64,000 nt of DNA, from NCBI GenBank assembly GCA_900474095.1, contig UCOA01000001.1:51847-115846 (forward strand). Direction: 5' to 3'. Under the pieces are notes generated by a model. The model did no database searches. It saw only the letters and a list, made by a program, of their open reading frames with translations, and was not told where the DNA came from. This DNA comes from Hyphomicrobiales bacterium. Lineage in GTDB: Bacteria > Pseudomonadota > Alphaproteobacteria > Rhizobiales > Rhizobiaceae. Shown here one piece after another: positions 1 to 8,882 of the stretch. Each line of letters begins with the position of its first letter. Positions within the stretch are counted from its first letter, which is position 1. The position numbers were made by a program, and so were the translations under genes.

Positions 1-1151
1 CAGACGGTGCGCGACCAGATGAGGGGGACAAGCGAGAAATCGGCGCAATCGTGGCAGTCTTCGATCGAAGGCAGGATTTCCTCGATCATCGCATCCGTAT
101 CGCGGCCGCCGCGACCGCTTGCCAGCCGTGCGAATGCGCGCACCGTATCGCGTTCGGAAAATTCGGAGATTTCGTCGAGCGTCTCGGCGATCCGGTCGAC
201 GAGCGCCACGGGCGCGGTTCCCTGGCGGTCGGCGTGGCAGATCTCTATGCCCAGCGACCGCGAGGCGACGAAGTCGCCTGCCTTCAGCGTGATGCGGAAA
301 TGGCGGAAATCGGCTGGGGCGTTTTCAGACGGGCCGATCACCAAACGCGTGTCGCCCGCCTTGAGGACGAAGTCGTAGTCGAAGCGCTCGGTCGACATGA
401 AGTCGCCCTCGACCGCCACATTGACCTCGACATCGACCGGCAGGGGTTCTGCGAGAAGAAGTGTAATGTCGCCGTCGAAATAGGCCGTCCTGTCGAAATG
501 CATGCCTTCGAGCGCCGCCTCGATCGTTTCGGCGACCTTGCCTTCGATCGGCACCGGCACGGCGACGCTTGCCACCGGGCCGTCCAGGTAATCGAGCTGG
601 AAGAAATAGCGCGCATCACGCTCGGCAAGATCATCGAAGAAGATGGTGATCTCGTTCAGCCCGGCTTGCAGCTGCAGGTCGAATTCGGCCTTTGCCTCCA
701 GGTTGCGACTGTAGGGCGACATCCAGCCGATCTCGGTGCCATCGTGCAGGAGAACCGCACCGCCGCAGGTGCCGAGGCGAACCTTTGCCATGCCGGCCGT
801 TTCGGCGGTGATGAATGTACGCGCCCAGGTGGCGAGCCGCGTCGGGCGAAACCAGAAGCCGGACAGATCGAGCCGCGGCGAGCCGAAAGGCAGCCACCAG
901 CGGGTGGCGTCGAAGGCACCGCGCATGTCCGGCCGTTTGCCGCGGTAGCGCTCGGCGAAGATCGTCCGGCATGGATATTCGTGCGGGATGAAGTTCTTGT
1001 GCTTGGTCAGGAAGAAGAACGGGTCCATCTCGCCCTTCATCGGGGCGTCGGGAACGTCAAAACGCTCCTGTGCAATCGCTCCGAGCTGCCAGTAGCGGAT
1101 GGCTTCGCCCGGCTTCAGGGCGCGGTTCATAAGAGATCTCATATCGTTCAT
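1..1151 (-). CDS. Unrecognised protein of pectin-degradation operon, 3' end beyond the window
   Basis: 383 complete codons are visible before the frame runs off the left edge. The start at 1151 overlaps the kduI stop as ATGA, which suggests translational coupling; a later in-frame ATG lies at 1130. No signal peptide or membrane segment is visible. The N-terminal part is rich in aromatic residues and Gly. Around residues 120-175 a segment reads like a beta-sandwich sugar-binding module of the kind found at the N-terminus of glycoside hydrolases (GGAVLLHDGTEIGW, then AGLNEITIFFDD). That resemblance is a reading by eye, not a family assignment. As third gene after a GH105 hydrolase and KduI it probably acts on pectin-derived oligosaccharides, but its reaction cannot be named. 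Confidence 0.75.
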   Translation of the reverse strand, partial: MNDMRSLMNRALKPGEAIRYWQLGAIAQERFDVPDAPMKGEMDPFFFLTKHKNFIPHEYPCRTIFAERYRGKRPDMRGAFDATRWWLPFGSPRLDLSGFWFRPTRLATWARTFITAETAGMAKVRLGTCGGAVLLHDGTEIGWMSPYSRNLEAKAEFDLQLQAGLNEITIFFDDLAERDARYFFQLDYLDGPVASVAVPVPIEGKVAETIEAALEGMHFDRTAYFDGDITLLLAEPLPVDVEVNVAVEGDFMSTERFDYDFVLKAGDTRLVIGPSENAPADFRHFRITLKAGDFVASRSLGIEICHADRQGTAPVALVDRIAETLDEISEFSERDTVRAFARLASGRGGRDTDAMIEEILPSIEDCHDCADFSLVPLIWSRTV

Positions 1152-1984
1152 TTCAGCTCTGCCAGGGCCACCGGGGCCACGTCGTTATATTCCTGGTTTT
1201 CTCCTGTCATGCCCCAGACGAAGGCATAGGGGCCGGTGCCGGCGCCCATATGGATAGACCAGGCGGGTGACAAGACGGCGTCGCCATCGGCGACGATAAG
1301 ATGGCGGGTCTCTTCCGGGCGGCCCATCAGGTGAACGATGCGATCTTCCGCCGCCATGTCGAAATAGCAATAGGCCTCCATGCGTCGCTCGTGCAGATGC
1401 GGTGGCATGGTGTTCCAGACGCTGCCTTCAGCCAGGTCGGTGATGCCCATCAGGAGAAGGCAGGACGGCGTCACCTCCGGGTGAATGTACATGGCGAGGC
1501 GTCGCTTGTTCGATCGGCGGCCGTCACCCAGATCGATGGCCTTTGATTCCGCCTTTTTGATCAGCCGGTGGGAAATGTCGGCGCCGGCCGGCACCGAGTT
1601 CATGTAGAACCGGGCAGGCGTCTTTCCCGAAAGGCTCGCCATCGTAATCTCGCGCGCGCCGCGGCCGACGTAGAGCACGTCACGGTTATCGAGCGTGAAC
1701 GATCGACCATCGACCGTCACCGTTCCGGTGCCGCCGAGATTGGCAATGCCCATTTCACGCGCAGACAAAAGATACGACGTGCCGATCTCGGCGCCGGAAC
1801 CGAAGGTCACGCTCTTGGAAACCGGCATCGCGCCGCCGAGAAGCAGGCGGTCGACATGGGTATAGGTAAAATTGGCGGCGTCGGGCACGAACAGGTCGGT
1901 CATCAGGAAGGCGCTGCGGAGCTTTTCCGTGTCGTAGCCCTTGATGTCTTCCGGCGCCGCTCCATACAATATCTTCATCGTCAT
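1148..1984 (-). CDS. kduI: 5-keto-4-deoxyuronate isomerase KduI
   Basis: Cytosolic isomerase that converts 5-keto-4-deoxyuronate to 2,5-diketo-3-deoxygluconate in pectin and unsaturated uronate breakdown. The protein is 278 residues, the same length as E. coli KduI. The four metal ligands of that family fall at identical positions: His196 and His198 in PPHLHERRME, Glu203, and His245 in WSIHMG. The start at 1984 overlaps the stop of the upstream GH105 gene as ATGA; another ATG two codons downstream (1978) is possible. A longer frame upstream to 2032 would lie inside the GH105 gene and is not needed. It belongs to the minus-strand operon GH105-kduI-unknown. Confidence 0.95.
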   Translation of the reverse strand: MTMKILYGAAPEDIKGYDTEKLRSAFLMTDLFVPDAANFTYTHVDRLLLGGAMPVSKSVTFGSGAEIGTSYLLSAREMGIANLGGTGTVTVDGRSFTLDNRDVLYVGRGAREITMASLSGKTPARFYMNSVPAGADISHRLIKKAESKAIDLGDGRRSNKRRLAMYIHPEVTPSCLLLMGITDLAEGSVWNTMPPHLHERRMEAYCYFDMAAEDRIVHLMGRPEETRHLIVADGDAVLSPAWSIHMGAGTGPYAFVWGMTGENQEYNDVAPVALAELK

Positions 1985-3081
1985 GCTGCTTGTCCTTCTG
2001 TCCCGACGTGCTCCAGAGCCTCGGACAGGCACAGGATGGCCAAAGCCTGGCCGTAGCCCGTCGGCTGAATAGGAATGTCCTTGTAGAACTGGAGGTCATG
2101 GCCCATGCGGGTGCCGTAGGAAACGTTGAGCACGGTACCGGTTTCGTCGATGTTGTCCATCACCACCTTGACGGCCTTCAGTCCCGCCGCACGCCAAGAA
2201 GCCGTGCCGAGCCCGAGGCGGTAGCCCTTGAGCAGGCCGTAGCCGATGCCGGCGGTAGCCGAAATCTCCTCATAGGAAGTGGGGTCGTCGAGCAATGTGC
2301 GCCAGGCGCCGGAGGGAGCCTGAAGCGCAAGCAGTGCATCGACCTGCGCCACGAGAACACCTTGCAGGAAGTCCTTTACCGGCTTTGCAATGTCAGCGAG
2401 GTCGAAGAGATCGAGCAGACCTGCGGTGATCCAGGCATTGCCGCGCGCCCAGCGGGCTCTGGCGAAATTGTGCCTGCCGTCAAAGCTCCAGCCGTGGAAC
2501 CAAAGACCGGTATGCGTGTCGGCGAGGTAGCGGGTGTGCACGAGAAATTGTCGTGAGGCTTCGTCGACCAGCTCGCGCCGACCGCTCGCCTGACCGTAGG
2601 ATGCAAGAAACAGGGCGACCATATAAAGGGTGTCGTCCCAGAGCTCGTTGTCGTTGACCTTGTCGGAGACGTGATGCTCGAAGCCGCCTTCCGTCGTGCG
2701 CCCCATGTCCGACACCACGCGGTTTGCCCAGTCGTCGAGGATCGGTTGCCAGCGGGGATCGCGCGTTTGCGCCCAGAGTACCGACAGGCCGAGCATTGGT
2801 GCGGTGGTGTTGACGTTGAGCTTTGGCAGGCCCGCCTCGATGCGCGCCTGGTACCAACCTTCGATGAGCTGGCGCAGATCGTCGCGGCCGGTGAAAAGCC
2901 AGAGCTTGATCAGACCATAGAGACCGACGCCCTGCGGCCATTCCCAGCTGTCGAAGCTGATGTAGTCGCCCTCGGTTCCGTCGAGATTTGGTTCATGGAA
3001 ACGGCCGTCGTGCTTCAGGCCGGTCGTTCCGGCGACAAGGCGATCGAGACCATCGCGAATATCGCGGCCATTCAGGGCCAT
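1981..3081 (-). CDS. Unsaturated rhamnogalacturonyl hydrolase, GH105 (YteR/RhiN-like)
   Basis: 366-residue (alpha/alpha)6-barrel glycoside hydrolase. Family members remove the unsaturated galacturonyl residue from the non-reducing end of rhamnogalacturonan fragments made by lyases. The catalytic Asp motif is WDDTLYM at residues 148-154, with Asp150 matching Asp143 of B. subtilis YteR. The conserved WARGNAW segment follows near residue 217. There is no signal peptide, so it should act in the cytoplasm on imported oligosaccharides and feed KduI, whose gene overlaps its stop codon. It is the first gene of the operon, divergent from the LacI-type regulator at 3199. GH88 is the closest alternative family, but the length and motif favour GH105. 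Confidence 0.9.
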   Translation of the reverse strand: MALNGRDIRDGLDRLVAGTTGLKHDGRFHEPNLDGTEGDYISFDSWEWPQGVGLYGLIKLWLFTGRDDLRQLIEGWYQARIEAGLPKLNVNTTAPMLGLSVLWAQTRDPRWQPILDDWANRVVSDMGRTTEGGFEHHVSDKVNDNELWDDTLYMVALFLASYGQASGRRELVDEASRQFLVHTRYLADTHTGLWFHGWSFDGRHNFARARWARGNAWITAGLLDLFDLADIAKPVKDFLQGVLVAQVDALLALQAPSGAWRTLLDDPTSYEEISATAGIGYGLLKGYRLGLGTASWRAAGLKAVKVVMDNIDETGTVLNVSYGTRMGHDLQFYKDIPIQPTGYGQALAILCLSEALEHVGTEGQAA

Positions 3082-3149
3082 GGCATTCCTCCCAACTCGT
3101 CCGCTCTCTGGCGGTTTGCATGCTCAAAATATAGCCACGAGATTTTTTC

Positions 3150-3157
3150 TTGCGCAA
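3150..3157. promoter_or_regulatory. Possible LacI-type operator core between GH105 gene and regulator
   Basis: The 8-bp palindrome TTGCGCAA sits in the 117-bp divergent intergenic region, flanked by A/T-rich runs, 42 bp before the regulator start. LacI-family operators are usually short palindromes with a central CG or GC. It is the only obvious palindrome here and is too short to be certain. Confidence 0.3.
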
Positions 3158-3198
3158 TCTGAAAATTTTTCTCATGATTGCGGCAGGGAGGAAGCGAC

Positions 3199-4257
3199 AT
3201 GACTCTAAAACCGTTACCGGGAAAACGCGGAAAAAAGAGCAAGCGTGTGCGCCTGGAAGACATTGCCGAGGCCTGCGGGGTTTCGCTGAGCACCGCCTCG
3301 CGCGCGCTTGCTGGTGAAAAAGGCGTTCGGCCGGAAATCCGGCAGCGGGTTCTCGAAGCAGCAAAGATCGCCAACTATGTGATCCCCACTGCTATCGCGG
3401 GGCAGAAGGTCATTCTGGCGGCATCGAGTGCCGCCATGATCGACTATGTGCGCAACCAGTTTACCCTCTATGTCCTTGAAGGGTTGAAGGAGCGGGCGCA
3501 GGCGCTCGGACTTGAAATCGTCACGCGCCCGATCGCCGACAGGGAGGAGGAACTTGCCGTTCTGAAGGAGGCGCTCGACGATCCTGAAGTTGCCGGCCTG
3601 CTCTTTCTCACCGTTGACGACGAGGGCATGCTTGCCGCTACGCGCGGCTTTAACAAGCCGGTCGTTCTGCTCAACAGCGACGATCCGTTCATGCGGCTTT
3701 CGAGTGTTACGCCCTGCAATCGATCGAGCGCGCGGCTCGCTGCCGATCATCTGATCAATCTCGGCCACGAGCGTATCCTGTTCCTGATGCGGCCCGGCCG
3801 GCGCACGATCGAGCGGCGCTACGAGGGCTGGAAGGATGCGCTGCTGCATCGCGGGCTGCCTTTCGAAGAAAATTTGATGGTGCCAGTCGAAGACTGGTTG
3901 CCGGAGCTTGCCGCCCAGGCTGTTGCGGCCCGGATTGCCGCCCGCGGTCTTGATTTCACGGCCGTTCTTGCCGCTGGCGACAGCCTTGCCGTTGGCGCCA
4001 TGATGGGCGTCCAGCAGTCGGGATTTTCCGTGCCCGGCGATGTTTCGGTGATGGGCATGGATGATCTCCCGCAGGCGGCCTTCCTCAACCCACCCTTAAC
4101 CACCATGCACATCCCCATGCGCGAGATCGGCTCGGTAGCGCTCGATCTGTTGCGCGACAACCTCTCCAGCCTTCCCATGCCGCCACGCCGGGTGGAACTC
4201 GCCTGCCATCTCGTCGAGCGCTCATCGACCGGGCCGGTCCGGAAGGTACCGTCGTAG
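3199..4257 (+). CDS. LacI-family transcriptional regulator of the pectin operon
   Basis: 352 residues. The N-terminal LacI helix-turn-helix is at about residues 15-60 (LEDIAEACGVSLSTASRAL), preceded by a basic tail. A periplasmic-binding-protein-like effector domain follows, ending near the typical VMGMDDLPQAAFLNPPLTTMHIP segment. ATG 3199 was chosen because AGGGAGG lies just upstream; a start seven codons earlier lacks this. The gene is divergent from the GH105-kduI operon, so it most likely controls that operon in response to a pectin-derived sugar. The ligand is inferred from context only. Confidence 0.9.
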   Translation: MTLKPLPGKRGKKSKRVRLEDIAEACGVSLSTASRALAGEKGVRPEIRQRVLEAAKIANYVIPTAIAGQKVILAASSAAMIDYVRNQFTLYVLEGLKERAQALGLEIVTRPIADREEELAVLKEALDDPEVAGLLFLTVDDEGMLAATRGFNKPVVLLNSDDPFMRLSSVTPCNRSSARLAADHLINLGHERILFLMRPGRRTIERRYEGWKDALLHRGLPFEENLMVPVEDWLPELAAQAVAARIAARGLDFTAVLAAGDSLAVGAMMGVQQSGFSVPGDVSVMGMDDLPQAAFLNPPLTTMHIPMREIGSVALDLLRDNLSSLPMPPRRVELACHLVERSSTGPVRKVPS

Positions 4258-4275
4258 CGTGGGGCGGCGGCGTTC

Positions 4276-4641
4276 TTACTGGGCGCCGGCGAAGAACGCC
4301 ATTCGCGTGAAGAGCGTGTAGCTCGATTCAGAAGCCATCATGGCAACGAAAACGAGTACCAGGAGTGGTGGCAGCAGGATGGCATAGACGAGCGCCAGAC
4401 GCTCCCAGGCCATATGCATGAACACAGCGACGATCAGCCCCGCTTTCAGGATCATGAACAGGAGAATGAGAAACCAGCGCAGATAGCCCTGCAGGCCGGC
4501 ATAGTCGACGAAATAGGAGCCGGCGCTGAGGATGAAGAGAAAGCCCCAGACGACGAGATAAAGCCGGATCGGATGCTGCTGGTGCTGCTCCGGCGCTCGC
4601 ACTTGATCCTGTTTGTGGGCATGCGTAGCAACTTGCGCCAT
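4276..4641 (-). CDS. Cytochrome c oxidase subunit IV-type small membrane protein
   Basis: 121 residues with a His/Gln-rich cytoplasmic N-terminus and three predicted membrane helices (about residues 26-48, 55-78 and 84-106). The segment LKAGLIVAVFMHM is typical of the prokaryotic oxidase subunit IV (COX4_pro/CyoD-like) family. Such subunits support assembly or stability of the heme-copper oxidase and carry no cofactor. It is the last gene of the cox operon, 9 bp after the upstream subunit III stop, and ends 18 bp from the convergent LacI gene. Confidence 0.85.
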   Translation of the reverse strand: MAQVATHAHKQDQVRAPEQHQQHPIRLYLVVWGFLFILSAGSYFVDYAGLQGYLRWFLILLFMILKAGLIVAVFMHMAWERLALVYAILLPPLLVLVFVAMMASESSYTLFTRMAFFAGAQ

Positions 4642-4650
4642 CAGATCACC

Positions 4651-5373
4651 TCACCACAGATAGAAGAAAGCGAAGATGAAAACCCAGACCAGATCGACGA
4701 AGTGCCAGTAGAGGCCCATGATCTCGACGATCTCGTAATTGCCCTTTCGGCTCGTGAAAAAGCCGCGCCTTTCCGTCTCGAAATCGCCGCGCCAGACCTT
4801 GCGCGCGATAATGAGAAGAAAGAGGACGCCAAACGTGACATGGGTGCCGTGAAAGCCCGTGATCATGAAGAAGGATGACCCGAATTGGGCAGCACCCCAC
4901 GGGTTTTCCCAGGGGCGAACGCCTTCTGCGATCAGTTTCGACCATTCGAACGCCTGCATTCCGACGAAGGATGCGCCGAGCACCGCAGTCAGCAGCATCA
5001 GGGCGGCGGTCTTGCGGCGATCCCGGCTGTATCCGAAATTGACGGCCATTGCCATCGTGCCGCTGCTGGAGATCAGGATGAAGGTCATGATGGCGATGAG
5101 GATCAGCGGAATTTCCTGTCCGCCGATGGTCAGCGCGAAGACCTCGCTGGGGTTCGGCCAGGGGACTGTCGTCGACATGCGCGCGGTCATATAGGCGAGC
5201 AGGAAGCAGCCGAAGACGAAGGTGTCGCTCAGGAGGAAGATCCACATCATGGCCTTGCCCCAGGAGACGTTCTTGAACGCGCGCTGGTCGGACGACAGAT
5301 CGGCTGCGACGCCGCGCAGGCCCGGGGGGCGCTCAAGCGCGTCGCCGGTATGCGTTTGTACGGATTGCGCCAT
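4651..5373 (-). CDS. coxO: Cytochrome c oxidase subunit III
   Basis: 240 residues with about seven helices and the subunit III signatures ITGFHGTHVTFGVLFL and GLYWHFVDLVWVFIF. ATG 5373 is preferred over an in-frame GTG at 5382 because GGGAG lies 8 bases before the ATG. It is the second of two subunit III-type proteins in the operon. This pairing recalls coxO and coxP of the Bradyrhizobium alternative oxidase coxMNOP. The symbol is suggested by that layout, not proven. Confidence 0.85.
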   Translation of the reverse strand: MAQSVQTHTGDALERPPGLRGVAADLSSDQRAFKNVSWGKAMMWIFLLSDTFVFGCFLLAYMTARMSTTVPWPNPSEVFALTIGGQEIPLILIAIMTFILISSSGTMAMAVNFGYSRDRRKTAALMLLTAVLGASFVGMQAFEWSKLIAEGVRPWENPWGAAQFGSSFFMITGFHGTHVTFGVLFLLIIARKVWRGDFETERRGFFTSRKGNYEIVEIMGLYWHFVDLVWVFIFAFFYLW

Positions 5374-5385
5374 CGTGACCACTCC

Positions 5386-6090
5386 CTAGGTGAGCAATTG
5401 CCGGCAAAGATCGGCGAAATCATTTGCCCAGCCGGCGAAGAGTGCAAAGAGGATCAGCCAGACGGCGAGCATGAAGTGCCAGTAGAGGGCACAGAGGTCC
5501 ACGCTCAGGCGCAGGCTGTTGGTTATCGGGCCGCTCCAGGCCTTCGTCATCGTCCGGCCCAGCGCCACGAGCCCGCCGACAATGTGGAGACCATGCATTC
5601 CGGTGATCACGTAGAAGAAGCTGTTGGCGGGATTGTCGGCGAGCACATAGCCCGCCTCGGTCAGTTCCCGCCAGGCAAAGATTTGTCCGGTCAGAAAGAG
5701 GATCGCGGTCGCAAGGGCGGCCAGGAGCGCGGTCCGCATGGTGTCGCCGCGGCCGCGCTGCGCTTCAGTCTTTGCCCAGTGCATCGTCGCGCTGCTGACG
5801 ATCAGGGTGGCGGTGTTCAGCCAGAGCAGGCGGGGAAGGGGCGTCGACCACCAGTCGGGCGTTCCGACGCGCATCAGATAAGCGCTGATGAAGAGGCTGA
5901 ACAGAGCGCCGACGACGGCCAGAAACACGTAGAGGCCGATCTTCGCAGGCGGAATCTGCGACTGTTCACCGCCTCCTGGCTGCCCAACATGCCCCACTTC
6001 CAGCCATGGCCTGGATGTCAGCCGCTGCTGGGCCATCCACCAGATGATGATAGCCGCGATGCCGGCGAGAAAGACCAGCATGACGCTCAT
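5386..6090 (-). CDS. Second cytochrome c oxidase subunit III-type protein
   Basis: 234 residues. An N-terminal helix (LVFLAGIAAIIIWWM) and a hydrophilic linker precede six further helices. It contains FFYVITGMHGLHIVGGLVAL and CALYWHFMLAVWLILF, the subunit III hallmarks, but is clearly divergent from the neighbour at 4651. The start at 6090 overlaps the end of the subunit I gene as ATGA. Two adjacent subunit III paralogues are a feature of the coxMNOP-type oxidases; how work is split between them is unknown. Confidence 0.85.
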   Translation of the reverse strand: MSVMLVFLAGIAAIIIWWMAQQRLTSRPWLEVGHVGQPGGGEQSQIPPAKIGLYVFLAVVGALFSLFISAYLMRVGTPDWWSTPLPRLLWLNTATLIVSSATMHWAKTEAQRGRGDTMRTALLAALATAILFLTGQIFAWRELTEAGYVLADNPANSFFYVITGMHGLHIVGGLVALGRTMTKAWSGPITNSLRLSVDLCALYWHFMLAVWLILFALFAGWANDFADLCRQLLT

Positions 6091-7865
6091 GATCCGGTCT
6101 CCCGCGTCGGCACACCGAGGCCGGGATGGTTCTGCGGAATGAAGTCCTCGGCCGCGCCCGGCACGCTGTAATCATAGGCCCAGCGGTAGACCACCGGCAG
6201 TTCCTTGCCCCAGTTGCCGTGGGCGGGCGGGGTCTGCGGCGTCTGCCATTCGAGGGTCGTCGCCCGCCAGGGATTGCCGCCCGCGTCTCTGCCCTTCCAG
6301 ATGCTCCAGACGAGATTGAACAGGAAGAGGAGTTGGGCGGCGCCGACGGTGAGCGCCATGACGGAAATAAACGCATTCAGTGTGTGGGCCGAATCCGGCA
6401 CGAAGGTCGCGTCACCCAGGTCATGGTAGCGCCTCGGGATGCCGAGCAGGCCGAGATAGTGCATGGGGAAGAAGATTGCATAGGCGCCGAGAAAGGTGAC
6501 CCAGAAATGGATCTGACCCATCGCCTCGTTCAGCATGCGCCCGGTGACTTTCGGATACCAGTGATAGATCGCGCCGAAAATGACGAGGATCGGCGCCACA
6601 CCCATGACCATATGGAAATGCGCGACGACGAACATCGTGTCGGACAGGGGAACGTCGACGACGACATTGCCGAGGAAGAGGCCGGTCAGCCCGCCATTGA
6701 CGAAAGTGACGATGAAGGCGAGCGCAAACAGCATCGGCAGCGACAGGTGAATGTCTCCGCGCCACAGCGTCAGCACCCAGTTGTAGACCTTGATCGCCGT
6801 CGGGACGGCGATGATCAAGGTCGTGGTGGCAAAGAAGAAACCGAACTGCGGGTTCATGCCGCTGACATACATGTGGTGCGCCCAGACGATGAAGCTGAGA
6901 GCGGCGATGATCACGATCGCCCACACCATCATGCGGTAGCCGAAGATGTTCTTTCTCGCATGGGTGCTGATCAGGTCGGAGACGATACCGAAGGCCGGCA
7001 GCGCGACGATGTAAACCTCCGGATGGCCGAAGAACCAGAACAGGTGCTGGAAGAGGATCGGGCTGCCGCCGCCCTGTTTCAATTGCTCGCCCATTTCGAC
7101 AATGGCTGGCATGAAGAAGCTGGTGCCAAGGAGCCTGTCGAACAGCATCATGACGGCGGCAACGAAGAGTGCCGGGAAGGCAAGCAGCGCCATGATGGTT
7201 GCTGTGAAGATGCCCCATATCGTCAGCGGCATACGCATCAAGGTCATGCCGCGGGCGCGGCCCTGCAGCACGGTGACGACATAGTTCAGCCCGCCCATGG
7301 TAAAGCCGATGATGAACAGGATGAGCGAGGACAACATCAGGAGGATGCCCCAGTCCTTGCCGCCCGGCGTGCCGGAAAGGATGGACTGCGGCGGATAGAG
7401 CGTCCAGCCGGCGCCGGTCGGCCCGCCGGGCACGAAGAAACCGGCTACGAGAACGAGCACCGCGAGAAGGTAGATCCAGTAGCTCAGCATGTTGGCATAG
7501 GGAAAGACCATATCCCGGGCGCCGACCATCAGGGGGATAAGATAGTTGCCGAAGCCGCCGAGAAACAACGCGGTCAGAAGATAGATCACCATGATCATGC
7601 CGTGCATGGTGATGAACTGGTAATAGTGGTCGGCGTCGATGAAATCGAAATAGCCGGGAAAGCCGAGTTGCAGGCGCATCAGCCAGGAGAGCACCAGCGC
7701 CACCATGCCGATGGCGATTGCCGTCGTCGAGTACTGGATGGCGATGATCTTGGCATCCTGGCTGAAGACATATTTCGTCCACCAGCTTTTCGGATGATAG
7801 AGCTCGACATCCTCCACTTCCGCCAGTGGGATGGTTTCGCCTGCGCCGGACCTGATATCGACCAT
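6087..7865 (-). CDS. coxN: aa3-type cytochrome c oxidase subunit I
   Basis: 592-residue catalytic subunit of a proton-pumping heme-copper oxidase with twelve or more helices. Key sites are visible: the FGHPEVYI loop with the crosslinked His-Tyr pair and the D-channel Glu, WAHHMYVSG for CuB, PTAIKVYNW carrying the K-channel Lys, VVAHFHMVMG for the heme His ligands, and GARDMVFP with the D-channel Asp. ATG 7865 was chosen because GGGAGGGA lies just upstream. The open frame extends 67 codons further upstream, but that part is basic, low-complexity and overlaps the subunit II gene in another frame. The gene order subunit II-I-III-III matches Bradyrhizobium coxMNOP. Confidence 0.95.
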   Translation of the reverse strand: MVDIRSGAGETIPLAEVEDVELYHPKSWWTKYVFSQDAKIIAIQYSTTAIAIGMVALVLSWLMRLQLGFPGYFDFIDADHYYQFITMHGMIMVIYLLTALFLGGFGNYLIPLMVGARDMVFPYANMLSYWIYLLAVLVLVAGFFVPGGPTGAGWTLYPPQSILSGTPGGKDWGILLMLSSLILFIIGFTMGGLNYVVTVLQGRARGMTLMRMPLTIWGIFTATIMALLAFPALFVAAVMMLFDRLLGTSFFMPAIVEMGEQLKQGGGSPILFQHLFWFFGHPEVYIVALPAFGIVSDLISTHARKNIFGYRMMVWAIVIIAALSFIVWAHHMYVSGMNPQFGFFFATTTLIIAVPTAIKVYNWVLTLWRGDIHLSLPMLFALAFIVTFVNGGLTGLFLGNVVVDVPLSDTMFVVAHFHMVMGVAPILVIFGAIYHWYPKVTGRMLNEAMGQIHFWVTFLGAYAIFFPMHYLGLLGIPRRYHDLGDATFVPDSAHTLNAFISVMALTVGAAQLLFLFNLVWSIWKGRDAGGNPWRATTLEWQTPQTPPAHGNWGKELPVVYRWAYDYSVPGAAEDFIPQNHPGLGVPTRETGS

Positions 7866-7899
7866 TCTTTCCCTCCCGGTTCGTCTTTTTGAACGCCCT

Positions 7900-8739
7900 C
7901 TATTTCGAGGAGGACGTGCTGGATGCGATCTTCGTCTGGTCTTCGCTCGCCGCGAGGAGTTGTGTGAAGGTCTGCTGTTGCTCCAGCCATGCCTGGTAAT
8001 CGGCCTCCTCATCGACCACGACCGTGCCGCGCATTTGCGGATGGCCGGTGCCGCAGAGTTCGGCACAGAGGATTTCGAACGTGCCCGTTCGCGTCGGCGT
8101 GAACCAGAAATAGGTCACCATGCCCGGCACCATGTCCATCTTCGCCCGAAATTCCGGCACGTAGAAATCGTGCAGCACGTCTACCGAGCGCAGCAGCATC
8201 TTGACGGGTTTGCCGAGGGGCAGGTGAAGTTCGCCGCCTTCGATGATGAGGTCGTCGAGACCGTTCGGGTCATTAGGATTGACGCCCAGCGCGTTGCCGT
8301 CGCCGATGGCGCGGATCTCGGATGTGCCAAGCTTGGCATTGGCGCCGGGCAGCCGGAAGCTCCAGAGCCACTGTTGCCCGACGACCTCGACCTCGGTCGT
8401 TCCGGGGGGCACGGTGACGAACTGGTGCCAGACGAAAAGCCCGGGGGTCAGCATGGCGGCGACGCCGATGCTTGTCACCGAGGCGAGCCAGACTTCGAGT
8501 TTTTTGTTTTCCGGTTCATAGGCGGCGCGATTTCCCGGGCGATGCCGGAAGCGAAAAACGCAGTAAGCGACGAACAGCACCACGGCGACGAAGACGAAGC
8601 CGGTGATCCAGAACGTGATGATGATGGTATTGTCGATGTAGTTCCAGTTAGACGCAATTGGCGTCCACCACCATGGGCTGAACAGATGGAACACCACGGA
8701 TCCAACTGCCAGAATGACGAGAATAAGCACTACAGCCAT
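7900..8739 (-). CDS. coxM: Cytochrome c oxidase subunit II (CuA subunit)
   Basis: 279 residues with two membrane helices (about residues 1-20 and 40-65) and a periplasmic cupredoxin domain. The CuA ligands are seen as His in VLHDFYVPEF and the CAELCGTGHPQM motif (two Cys, Glu carbonyl, His, Met). Unlike Bradyrhizobium CoxM it has no fused cytochrome c domain, and a separate cytochrome c gene lies directly upstream instead. The C-terminus is Ser-rich. Electrons from cytochrome c enter the oxidase here. Confidence 0.93.
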   Translation of the reverse strand: MAVVLILVILAVGSVVFHLFSPWWWTPIASNWNYIDNTIIITFWITGFVFVAVVLFVAYCVFRFRHRPGNRAAYEPENKKLEVWLASVTSIGVAAMLTPGLFVWHQFVTVPPGTTEVEVVGQQWLWSFRLPGANAKLGTSEIRAIGDGNALGVNPNDPNGLDDLIIEGGELHLPLGKPVKMLLRSVDVLHDFYVPEFRAKMDMVPGMVTYFWFTPTRTGTFEILCAELCGTGHPQMRGTVVVDEEADYQAWLEQQQTFTQLLAASEDQTKIASSTSSSK

Positions 8740-8882
8740 TTCCTGTCCCCTCCCTGCCTCGGACGGCTGTGGACATGAATGCGTAACCTGTAGAAATATT
8801 GCCGGGTCAGTATCGCACGAACAACAAATTCAGGCAATTAGCAGCGTGCAGAAGCCTGTCGAGTGCGCACAGATGTTTTTTA

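Noticed and set aside
51..1229. Long plus-strand frame of 392 codons opposite the left-edge genes
   Set aside because: It is antisense to kduI and the unrecognised third gene, is His/Arg/Asp-rich, and has no family. High GC produces such shadows.
6126..7892. 588-codon plus-strand frame opposite oxidase subunit I
   Set aside because: Antisense shadow with extreme charge content; the minus strand carries a textbook subunit I.
7866..8066. 67-codon N-terminal extension of subunit I
   Set aside because: Low-complexity basic sequence overlapping the subunit II gene; a good ribosome site lies at the ATG at 7865.
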